DNA from: G963665925 sp963665925
GTDB lineage: Bacteria > Bacillota > Clostridia > Peptostreptococcales > Acidaminobacteraceae
NCBI GenBank assembly: GCA_963665925.1
Contig: OY762511.1
Span: forward strand, 1,550,001 to 1,614,000
Direction of reading: 5' to 3'
DNA: 64,000 nt
The position numbers were made by a program, and so were the translations under genes. Positions 18,822 through 25,924 of the stretch are shown piece after piece (position 1 is the stretch's first letter; the number at the start of each line of letters is the position of its first letter). The notes under the pieces are model-generated. The model did no database searches, was not told the origin of the DNA, and worked only from the letters and a program-made list of their open reading frames with translations.

Positions 18822-19370
18822 ATGGTAAACGAAAAAATAATTTGCGCAGGTTTCGGTGGCCAAGGCGTTATGTCTATGGGCCAGCTGATCACATATTCAG
18901 GTATGCTTGAAGGTAAAGAGGTTTCTTGGTTGCCGTCATACGGTCCAGAAATGCGTGGCGGTACTGCAAACTGTAACGTTATGGTTTCTGATAAGATGAT
19001 TGGTTCACCAATCATTACAAACGATGCAACTTGTGCAATTGTTATGAACCTGCCTTCACTTGACAAATTCGAAGCTGACGTTAAAGCGGGTGGCCTGGTG
19101 CTGGTTAACAGTTCTCTAATCGAGAAAAAGGTTTCACGTTCTGACGTTAAGGCAGTTTACATTCCAGCTAATGAAGCAGCAAATGAGCTAGGCAACGCAC
19201 GTGTTGCAAACATGATCATGCTGGGTGCTTACATTGAGCTGAATGGCCCAGTTAAGCTTGAAACAGTGAAGAAGACGCTTCAAAAGCTTTTTGCTTCAAA
19301 AGCGAATCTGATTCCTGTAAATGAAGAGGCACTTGATAAGGGTGCTGAGCTTGCACGCCAATTCAAATAG
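18822..19370 (+). CDS. vorC: 2-oxoacid:ferredoxin oxidoreductase gamma subunit (VorC-like)
   Basis: A 182-residue gamma subunit. The N-terminus EKIICAGFGGQGVMSMGQLITY holds the GFGGQG motif of the pyruvate/ketoisovalerate oxidoreductase gamma family, followed by a SYGPEMRGGTANC-type segment. The start is the ATG at 18822, nine bases after GAGGGGG; a longer frame beginning at 18783 lies inside vorA and lacks a site. It completes the four-subunit enzyme vorD-vorB-vorA-vorC. A weak hairpin with a T-run follows. Confidence 0.93.
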   Translation: MVNEKIICAGFGGQGVMSMGQLITYSGMLEGKEVSWLPSYGPEMRGGTANCNVMVSDKMIGSPIITNDATCAIVMNLPSLDKFEADVKAGGLVLVNSSLIEKKVSRSDVKAVYIPANEAANELGNARVANMIMLGAYIELNGPVKLETVKKTLQKLFASKANLIPVNEEALDKGAELARQFK

Positions 19371-19396
19371 AATTTGGCAGAATTAATTTGGTATAG

Positions 19397-19423
19397 ACAA
19401 ATCCTTTTAAAAGGTTTGTTTTC
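19397..19423 (+). terminator. Probable terminator of the ptb-buk-vor operon
   Basis: ACAAATCCTTTT / AAAAGGTTTGT forms a hairpin with one bulge, followed by TTTTC. It lies 27 bases after the vorC stop. The stem is AT-rich, so efficiency is uncertain. Confidence 0.6.
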
Positions 19424-19439
19424 ATACTCCTAATTTTCA

Positions 19440-19584
19440 TCACCTTCAGAGTGTGTTACTCTGAGCGGAAGTATTCCAACTTCCAAATTCGCTACGTTGC
19501 CATTTTGCAACTGAGCGTCTCACTTACCAATTACTCATTCTCTTGTTGTTGCGGTGGCCCCGAAAGGGGCGTGCCGCTTTTTTT
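19440..19584 (+). other. Hairpin-rich non-coding stretch ending in a strong terminator
   Basis: No reading frame is convincing here. Hairpins are visible: CAGAGT/ACTCTG near 19447-19463 and GTTGC/GCAAC near 19497-19511. The stretch ends in a strong terminator at 19551-19584 (GCGG-GCCCC-GAAA-GGGGC-CCGC followed by seven T). As the operon already has a terminator at 19397, this could be a small RNA gene or a backup 3' end. No promoter is clear. Confidence 0.35.
19551..19584 (+). terminator. Strong intrinsic terminator
   Basis: GCGG tg GCCCC gaaa GGGGC gtg CCGC then TTTTTTT. GC-rich double stem with a GAAA tetraloop; textbook intrinsic terminator. Confidence 0.92.
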
Positions 19585-19607
19585 ATACGAAAAAGACAAA
19601 GAAATGC

Positions 19608-19672
19608 AGTTTTAGATATAAGAGTCAAGCTATCGTGCGCGCACGAATAGCTTGATTCTTATATCTAAAACT
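19608..19672. repeat. 65-bp near-perfect palindrome
   Basis: The left arm begins AGTTTTAGATATAAGAGTCA and the right arm ends with its complement (...TTCTTATATCTAAAACT). The arms meet at GTGCGC/GCACG near 19640. About 29 of 32 positions pair. There is no T-run, so it is not a normal terminator. It could be a mobile-element remnant (MITE-like), an RNA processing stem or a chromosome-structure site. Confidence 0.85.
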
Positions 19673-19680
19673 ATATGGCG

Positions 19681-19835
19681 CGACTAGCGACATGAGCAGC
19701 CGCAGGTTGCTCTGGCGTTTCTGCAATAGCAAAGTGTGGATTAGAAAGTGCGACTAGCGACCAGAGCAGCCGCAGGTTGCTCTGGCATTTCTGACATAAT
19801 AAGGAGTAGATTAGAAGCGCGTCTATCGACCAAGG
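19681..19835. repeat. About 70-bp tandem repeats (two full units and a partial third)
   Basis: Unit 1 is 19681-19750, unit 2 is 19751-19819, and a diverged third begins at about 19820. Each starts CGACTAGCGAC or a near copy (third: CGTCTATCGACC) and ends GATTAGAA. Units 1 and 2 share GAGCAGCCGCAGGTTGCTC; in unit 2 this forms a hairpin CCAGAGCA/TGCTCTGG (19761-19768, 19778-19785). There are no unique spacers, so it is not a CRISPR. The family is unknown to me. Confidence 0.85.
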
Positions 19836-20125
19836 CCATCTATATTTCACGGTGCTGTTCTCTATCTAAAATAGCAAGTGAATAAAAATTCACCCACTGA
19901 ATAACTATGCATATTCCGAATTTACTTGAGCTAGGATTAGCCTTAGAATCCAATTCCTAGGATAATAGATCGAAAGCAGAAAAATAGAAAACGTTTTACC
20001 AGAATATTATGTTAACTTTATGCACGACAAGGTATAAATTTAGTATAGAGGGAACAGCAATTTCGGGTTGTAAAACGAAGTAGACACCTTTTCTCAAAGG
20101 GTGGAGACAAAGGTAGGTGATAGGG

Positions 20126-20626
20126 ATGAATATCGGACTTAAAAAGAGGTTCTTCGCGTGGGTGATTGATTTTCTGATAACGAGTTCAGTGGGCGTGATA
20201 CTCGCATTTAGTGTTGCGGCTTTGATTGGCATTGAAATTGGTTCTGAGCTCCTTGGCAGCAAGCCCATGCTGATGGTAATGGTCTATTTCTTTCTCCCTG
20301 TCCTGGTTGACTGGCTCTATTTTGCAGGTCTTCACAGCAGCCGTGCTCAGGCTACTCTAGGTAAGCGCATACAAAAGATAGTCGTCATATCTGAAAGCGG
20401 AGAGAGAATTACCTTTGGACGTGCCACACTTCGTTATATTGCGAAGACCATATGTTTCCTGACACTTGGACTTGGATTCATACCGATCCGGTTCACCAGA
20501 AGGAAGCAGGGACTCCATGACTTCTTTGCATCTACGGTCGTTGTTGAAGAGTCCAGCAGGGTGCAGGAGAACATTTCCGACCTTGAGGCATACCGAGATG
20601 CCTTGAATCAGAAAAAAGCGAAATAG
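20126..20626 (+). CDS. RDD-family membrane protein
   Basis: A 166-residue protein with the RDD pattern: an Arg and Asp in the first helix region (KRFFAWVIDFLI, residues 5-16), a second hydrophobic helix near 55-75, and a conserved QATLGKRIQKIVV segment before the third helix, ending in RRKQGLHDFFASTVVV. About three membrane helices and a cytoplasmic charged tail. RDD proteins are of varied or unknown function, some linked to ion or solute transport. The ATG at 20126 follows AGGTAGGTGA; the GTG at 20117 lies in that site. It stands alone between the repeat region and a strong terminator. Confidence 0.88.
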   Translation: MNIGLKKRFFAWVIDFLITSSVGVILAFSVAALIGIEIGSELLGSKPMLMVMVYFFLPVLVDWLYFAGLHSSRAQATLGKRIQKIVVISESGERITFGRATLRYIAKTICFLTLGLGFIPIRFTRRKQGLHDFFASTVVVEESSRVQENISDLEAYRDALNQKKAK

Positions 20627-20666
20627 GGGCATTTATATGCTATGGGGATAACGTTGCATATTTTGA

Positions 20667-20695
20667 TGCGAATAGCTGAGGCTATTCGCATTTTT
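20667..20695 (+). terminator. Terminator after the RDD gene
   Basis: Perfect 10-bp hairpin TGCGAATAGC / GCTATTCGCA with a TGAG loop, followed by TTTTT. Confidence 0.92.
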
Positions 20696-20806
20696 ATGTG
20701 TTAAAAAACAATAACAAATCCTTAAAACAGATTTTGTTTCCATAAATTAGTCGTATAATTTATATGGGAAGTGGTGCAATAAAGTGAATTGGAGGAGGAC
20801 ACTGAT

Positions 20807-21856
20807 ATGCGCGAGCTGGATATGAAAAGCATGCAAGCGGTATTGATTTTGAGTGTGTTGTCAATGAGTCTCATGATAGGATGCACACTACAAGAGGATT
20901 CTAAGGTAATCGCACCTGATTCTGAAGCTCTGCCGACAGTTGAACAAGCAGGTGGAACAGCTGTAGGTGACAGCAATACTGAAGAGGTTACAGGTCGTGC
21001 AAGAACAGACTATTACGATGCACTGCGTCTTGAAATGGAGGCTGTGGCGGAACATGTTGCAGAACGTCTTGAAACACAGGGCTCTGTCCTCGACAAGCGA
21101 GCCTGCATGCAGATTATTGAAATGGAAAAAACAGAGGATGTTGAATACATATATTTAGGATTTTCAGATGATACCTTTATGGTCGTGCCTTCTTTAGAGA
21201 TGCCTGAAGACTATGCGCCAAGCCAGCGCTCGTGGTTCAAAGGTGCACTCGATGGCCAGGTGTTTACAGATATATATCAGGACGCTTTTACATCGGCATA
21301 CATTTGCACGACCTCTGTCAGGGTCTGTGATGATCAAGCGCAGCCGGTTGTTTTGGGAATGGACTTTGTACTGGAAGACAATCCGGAATATTTTGAGGCG
21401 GCACACCAGTACATGACTGCCCTGAACCCACCTCAAGCGGAGACACTATCAATGACGGGCTCAAAAGAGGAAGAGGGCCAGGCATTAGGTGAAGAAGAAA
21501 TGGATGCGTGGACAGAAGCACTTGAAAGTCTTGGTGCGGCATTGTCTCCATATGAAGCCGCCCAGGATATGCGTCAGGTATTCTATGATTTCATGCAGGA
21601 GAATCCCCAGGTGGGCGCGGTGTATCTGGCCGCGCCGGATGGACGTCTTATCGCTTCTGATGACATGGAGCTGCCGGAGGGCTATGATCCGCGAATGCGC
21701 CCTTGGTATCAGGCTGCACTGGGCACGGAAGATGTATATGTCGCGGCGCCTTATTTCGATATAATCTCAGAAGCCTACATACATTCAATTTTCATAGAAA
21801 TCGAATCTGCACCGGAACCAGGATGGGTATTGGGTGTAGATATAATCAAGGAGTAA
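20807..21856 (+). CDS. Lipoprotein with two Cache-like sensor modules
   Basis: A 349-residue exported protein. The N-terminal signal ends in a lipobox (LMIGC, Cys at about residue 26), so it should be a membrane-anchored lipoprotein. Two similar modules follow: one with DYAPSQRSWFKGAL (about 135-148) and one with GYDPRMRPWYQAAL (about 292-305). These match the R-x-x-x-W-[FY] ligand-contact motif of Cache domains seen in chemoreceptors. No signalling domain is attached, so it may hand a signal to a partner or simply bind a ligand. The ATG at 20807 is eight bases after GGAGGAGG. A MATE transporter gene starts 22 bases after the stop and is probably co-transcribed. Confidence 0.8.
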   Translation: MRELDMKSMQAVLILSVLSMSLMIGCTLQEDSKVIAPDSEALPTVEQAGGTAVGDSNTEEVTGRARTDYYDALRLEMEAVAEHVAERLETQGSVLDKRACMQIIEMEKTEDVEYIYLGFSDDTFMVVPSLEMPEDYAPSQRSWFKGALDGQVFTDIYQDAFTSAYICTTSVRVCDDQAQPVVLGMDFVLEDNPEYFEAAHQYMTALNPPQAETLSMTGSKEEEGQALGEEEMDAWTEALESLGAALSPYEAAQDMRQVFYDFMQENPQVGAVYLAAPDGRLIASDDMELPEGYDPRMRPWYQAALGTEDVYVAAPYFDIISEAYIHSIFIEIESAPEPGWVLGVDIIKE

Positions 21857-21878
21857 CTTCCTGAAAGCGGGGGAATCC

Positions 21879-23210
21879 ATGGAAGGTGCAATCGGAAAGA
21901 TTATTAAGTTGTCCTGGCCGGTAATGGTGGGGACGATTCTGCAGTCACTGGTTTATACGTGTGATCTGTTTTTTGTTTCTAAACTGGGGACGGTCTATGC
22001 ATCGGCTGCAGCACTTGGCACCTCGGCTGCTGGCGTTGTGTTCATCATGTCTTCACTTGTGGGTGCCGGCGCGATTGCAATTGCCTCAAGAGGCTATGGC
22101 GAGTCGGACTGGGGAAAAATCCGTTCAGCGACAAGCAATGCGCTGATACTTTCAATTTTGATTGGAACCCTGGTTGGCGGTCTAGGGCACCTGGCATCGG
22201 ACTTTATCATTGTGAATATCTATGGCGCCAAGGATCCGAGCACAATCCAGTTCACATCAGAGTACTTGAAAATTGTGCTGTGGGGAACGCCTTTTGTATT
22301 TGTCAATTTTGCAATGCGCAATGTTCTTCAGGGAACAGGCGATACCAAGAGCCCACTTGTTATTTTTGGGATGACCAATGTCTTGAATATCATTCTCGAT
22401 CCGATTTTGATTTTTAAGGCAGGGATGGGTATCCGAGGGGCAGCACTTGCAACGGTGGCTGCCATGGCGTGTGGAAGCCTGCTTATTGTCATGCGTGTCA
22501 TAAAGAACATCTATGGAAACCATATGGGACAGTTCCTAAAAGGTCTTCGGATTGAACGGGAGAGAACCGGTCAAATTATGCGTGTCGGTTTTTGGGCATG
22601 CATCCAGCAGATTTCCAGACCTGTAACGGGTATGCTTATGTTTGCCATTGTGCTCCGTGCTGGCGGGAATGCTGGAACAGCTGCATTTGGAATTGGTGGA
22701 CAGCTTTTTAGCTATACCTTCATATTTCTATCAGGGCTTTCTGTGGCCATGTCAATCATGGTTGGTCAGGCACTCGGGCGAAAGGACGATTCGGCACTTG
22801 ATGAACTGATTAGGCAGGGGCTAAGGCTTGGTGCGGTCAACATGGTCGTGTTTGCTGTACCTTATGTGATTTTTCCGGAGTTTTTCATGAAACTTTTTCT
22901 GAAAGATCCAGAGGTGGTGACCATTGGTGTGCATTATCTCAGAATTGTCTATATTGGGATTGTGGCAGTCATATTTCCCGTAATCTACGGTGGTGTGTTC
23001 CAAGGGGCTGGCGATACACGCCCAGCTATGATATCATCACTAGTGGCGAATATGGTCTTCAAGGTGCCTGCTGCATGGATTCTGGTAACTCTCTTTCACT
23101 GGGGAACGGATGGTGTCTGGTGGGCTGTAGCGGGGTCTGTATTTGTTGAGGCTGCAATTGGGCAGTATTATATAAGGAAAGGTAAATGGAAGACATTCCA
23201 GTTGGATTAG
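21879..23210 (+). CDS. MATE-family efflux transporter
   Basis: A 443-residue membrane protein with about twelve helices in two homologous halves, beginning near residues 8 (IIKLSWPVMVGTILQSLVY) and 235 (MRVGFWACIQQISRPV). The VLQGTGDTKSPL segment in the first half and GVFQGAGDTRPAM in the second are characteristic of the multidrug and toxin extrusion family. It would export organic cations or drugs by Na+ or H+ antiport; the substrate cannot be read from sequence. The ATG follows a GGGGGAATCC stretch, an ordinary site. Its 3' end overlaps the next gene by 25 bases if that gene begins at 23186. Confidence 0.93.
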   Translation: MEGAIGKIIKLSWPVMVGTILQSLVYTCDLFFVSKLGTVYASAAALGTSAAGVVFIMSSLVGAGAIAIASRGYGESDWGKIRSATSNALILSILIGTLVGGLGHLASDFIIVNIYGAKDPSTIQFTSEYLKIVLWGTPFVFVNFAMRNVLQGTGDTKSPLVIFGMTNVLNIILDPILIFKAGMGIRGAALATVAAMACGSLLIVMRVIKNIYGNHMGQFLKGLRIERERTGQIMRVGFWACIQQISRPVTGMLMFAIVLRAGGNAGTAAFGIGGQLFSYTFIFLSGLSVAMSIMVGQALGRKDDSALDELIRQGLRLGAVNMVVFAVPYVIFPEFFMKLFLKDPEVVTIGVHYLRIVYIGIVAVIFPVIYGGVFQGAGDTRPAMISSLVANMVFKVPAAWILVTLFHWGTDGVWWAVAGSVFVEAAIGQYYIRKGKWKTFQLD

Positions 23211-24304
23211 GTTGGATTATGGATTTTTTAAAAGCGCTCATCCTCATTTTCATTGCTGAAATGGGGGATAAAACTCAAATAGTTGCCATGGCATTTGCGA
23301 CAAAGTATAAGCTGCATCAGATTCTTGTCGGGGTCGCACTTGGCTCGGCTGCCAATCATGGACTGGCAATTCTCTTAGGATCCATGCTGGCTAAATCTCT
23401 GGATATGCGTATCATTCACAGTATATCGGGCCTTCTCTTTCTCGTGTTTGCCTATTTGTCTCTGGATTATGAAGAACCAGAGGACGAGGCGGAGAGCAAG
23501 GAGAAGTTTGGACCTCTCATAACCGTGGCAATAGCATTTTTTCTAGGCGAACTTGGCGATAAGACGCAGCTGACAGCGCTGTCCCTTTCAACGAGTTCTG
23601 CGTATCCGCTCTTGACATTGCTAGGTACTGTCAGTGGCATGGTTTTAACCAGTCTCATCGGCATCTTGATTGCACAGCGTTTTGGCGAGCGCATTCCTGA
23701 AGAAATCATGAAGGTTCTTGCGGCTACGGCATTCCTTATTTTTGGTATTCAAAAAGTGGTCGCTGCCTCAGCATTAATGGGTCTGAGCACGGGAACCGTA
23801 TTGTCTCTGGTTCTGATAATTGCGGCAATTATGGCCTTTCGTTTCAAAACGTATCACAGTGAAGTGCAGACTGTACGGGAGACGCAGTTCAAGCGAAAGG
23901 CGGCACAGCTGTACAGGATGATTCATGTTGTGAAACTGGGGCTGGATGACATGTGCCGAGGCGAGAAGCACTGTGGTAAATGCCAGGGAAATGGTTGCCT
24001 GATTGGCTACATGAAGATGATCATCAATCTTATTGAACAGGACAAGCCTATTCCGTCTGATATGATAAAAGCGGTAAACAGACTGATTCGCAGGGATGTT
24101 AACCGCCAAACACTCAAGTATACATTGGATTCGCTCCTTGACTTCTATGGGAGTCATCCGGAAGAGTTTAAGAAAAATGTGGCGCTTCGACAGCTGAGAT
24201 TGGCGCTTGAAGCCCTTATGTATGATGAGACAGTTCCAGAGTGCAAATCCTTCGAGGAATATGCACAGTGGTTGAAGGAACATCAGCCGCCTGGGGCGTT
24301 ATAA
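23186..24304 (+). CDS. UPF0016 (GDT1/MneA-type) cation transporter with cytosolic C-terminal extension
   Basis: A 372-residue protein. The first 220 residues form two repeats of three helices, each with the family motif: EMGDKTQ (25-31) and ELGDKTQ (122-128). Such proteins export Mn2+ or exchange Ca2+/Mn2+ with H+ (family knowledge). Residues 221-372 are a soluble, charged extension not normal for the family. It carries four cysteines (C257, C263, C266, C271) in a CRGEKHCGKC-QGNGC arrangement that could bind metal. The start may be ATG 23186 (AAGGAAAGG before it) or ATG 23219, nearer to the usual family N-terminus. It overlaps the MATE gene and is likely co-transcribed with it. Confidence 0.85.
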   Translation: MEDIPVGLGWIMDFLKALILIFIAEMGDKTQIVAMAFATKYKLHQILVGVALGSAANHGLAILLGSMLAKSLDMRIIHSISGLLFLVFAYLSLDYEEPEDEAESKEKFGPLITVAIAFFLGELGDKTQLTALSLSTSSAYPLLTLLGTVSGMVLTSLIGILIAQRFGERIPEEIMKVLAATAFLIFGIQKVVAASALMGLSTGTVLSLVLIIAAIMAFRFKTYHSEVQTVRETQFKRKAAQLYRMIHVVKLGLDDMCRGEKHCGKCQGNGCLIGYMKMIINLIEQDKPIPSDMIKAVNRLIRRDVNRQTLKYTLDSLLDFYGSHPEEFKKNVALRQLRLALEALMYDETVPECKSFEEYAQWLKEHQPPGAL

Positions 24305-24356
24305 GTAAAATCTTACGGCAGATAAGCAAGGGGTTTACGGTTATACGCGCACTTTT

Positions 24357-24385
24357 TTCGCTTAAATGGTGGTGTATGCTAGAAT
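24357..24385 (+). promoter_or_regulatory. Candidate promoter of glmM
   Basis: TTCGCT (24357-24362), 17-bp spacer, then TAGAAT (24380-24385), with TGC just before the -10. The -35 box is poor. It lies 40 bp before the glmM start. Weak inference. Confidence 0.35.
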
Positions 24386-24424
24386 AGAATCTGTGGGATC
24401 AATATATTTTCAGGAGGCATGGAC

Positions 24425-25783
24425 TTGGGTAAATTATTTGGAACAGACGGTGTAAGAGGCATTGCGAATGTTGAACTGACAAATGAGTTGGCATATAAGC
24501 TGGGACGCTTCGGCGCATTCGTCCTGACTGAAAATAAAGAGAAGAACGATAAGGCGAAAATTCTCATTGCAAAGGATACGCGCGTCTCTGGGGACATGCT
24601 TGAGTCGGCCATGATTTCAGGGATTCTCTCTGCCGGTTGCGATGTTATCAAGATTGGGGTTCTGCCAACTCCGGCTGTTGCGCATCTTGTGAGACATCTT
24701 GATGTGGACGCGGGCGTTATGATTTCCGCTTCGCATAATCCTGTAGAGTACAATGGCATTAAATTTTTCGACAAAGAGGGCTTCAAGCTGCCCGATGAAG
24801 TGGAGGCGGAAATTGAAGCCTTCATTTTAGAGGACAAGGACATTCCTTACAATCCATCAGGTACGGAGCTGGGCCGCAAGACGGAGGTTTTCAGAGCGCG
24901 TGATATGTACTCCGAGTATGTAAAGTCGACGGTTGAAACAGACTTTGAGGGGCTTAAGGTTATCATAGACGCGGCGAATGGCGCTGCCTTTGAGGTCGCG
25001 CGAAAGACACTCAAAGACATGGGTGCTAAGGTTTCCTGTATTCATGCAGAGCCGGATGGCTACAATATCAACCAGGAATGCGGGTCGACGCATCCTGAAA
25101 AGGTAGCTGCAGAGGTTATTTTAAATAAAGCCAATATTGGTCTTGCCTTTGATGGTGATGCAGACCGCCTCATCGCAGTGGATGAAAAGGGGCGCGTTAT
25201 TGATGGTGACCGGATTATGGCAATCTGCGGCGCACACATGAAGCGCAGCGGAAAGCTTAACAACGATACGATAGTCGCAACGGTTATGAGCAATCTGGGA
25301 CTTGATATCGCCATGAAGGAAGCGGGAATAAGCCTTGAAAAGACAAAGGTTGGTGACCGTTATGTCCTTGAGGCGATGCGTGCCGGAAAGCACAGCTTGG
25401 GTGGAGAACAGTCCGGACATATCATTTTTCTGGACCACAATACGACAGGGGATGGGCTGCTGACGGCAGTGCAGCTTCTTAACGTTATGAAAGAGACTGG
25501 AAAGAAGCTTTCGGAGCTTGCAGACATCATGGACACGTATCCTCAGGTGCTTAAAAATGCACGGGTGTCCAACGTGAAGAAGCATGCTTATGGTGAAGAC
25601 GAAGCAATCGTCAAGCGCATTGCTGAAGTGGAAGACTTTTTCCACGGACAGGGCCGTGTGCTCATTCGTCCTTCTGGGACAGAACCCCTCGTACGCGTAA
25701 TGATCGAAGGAAAAAATCAGGATGAGCTGAACCGGTTTGCAGAAGAGCTCGTCGAACTCATAGAGCATAGACTGGGACAGTGA
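24425..25783 (+). CDS. glmM: Phosphoglucosamine mutase GlmM
   Basis: A 452-residue alpha-D-phosphohexomutase that would convert glucosamine-6-phosphate to glucosamine-1-phosphate for peptidoglycan precursors. It has the active-site serine loop SASHNP (about residues 98-103), the metal-binding DGDADR (about 239-244), and the C-terminal phosphate loop RPSGTEPLVRVM. The TTG at 24425 is the better start: it is seven bases after AGGAGG and gives the family's usual N-terminus (M-G-K-L-F-G-T-D-G-V-R-G), whereas the ATG at 24419 is one base from that site. In many Firmicutes glmM follows cdaA-cdaR; here it is a separate unit with a terminator. Confidence 0.96.
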   Translation: MGKLFGTDGVRGIANVELTNELAYKLGRFGAFVLTENKEKNDKAKILIAKDTRVSGDMLESAMISGILSAGCDVIKIGVLPTPAVAHLVRHLDVDAGVMISASHNPVEYNGIKFFDKEGFKLPDEVEAEIEAFILEDKDIPYNPSGTELGRKTEVFRARDMYSEYVKSTVETDFEGLKVIIDAANGAAFEVARKTLKDMGAKVSCIHAEPDGYNINQECGSTHPEKVAAEVILNKANIGLAFDGDADRLIAVDEKGRVIDGDRIMAICGAHMKRSGKLNNDTIVATVMSNLGLDIAMKEAGISLEKTKVGDRYVLEAMRAGKHSLGGEQSGHIIFLDHNTTGDGLLTAVQLLNVMKETGKKLSELADIMDTYPQVLKNARVSNVKKHAYGEDEAIVKRIAEVEDFFHGQGRVLIRPSGTEPLVRVMIEGKNQDELNRFAEELVELIEHRLGQ

Positions 25784-25857
25784 CTCCACCATACCGGGTA
25801 GAAATGAAACCGGCAAGAATAGAGTGGTATAGGAATCAATTCAACAAAAATATGAAA

Positions 25858-25889
25858 AAGAAGGCTGCGTAAGCAAGCCTTCTTTTTTT
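25858..25889 (+). terminator. Terminator after glmM
   Basis: Hairpin AAGAAGGCT / AGCCTTCTT with an interior GC/GC pair and seven T residues. It also faces the convergent mnmH gene, whose stop is at 25925. Confidence 0.9.
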
Positions 25890-25924
25890 ATTCGTGATAA
25901 GCAATCGAAATTGCTCTCGTTCTC

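Noticed and set aside
19681..19835. Tandem repeats considered as a CRISPR array
   Set aside because: Units are about 70 bp and contiguous, no variable spacers exist, and no cas gene is in the window.
22014..22031. TTGGCACCTCGGCTGCT, a GG-N10-GC match to a -24/-12 promoter
   Set aside because: It lies inside the MATE coding region, the -12 element is TGCT not TTGC, and no activator site or downstream start is evident.
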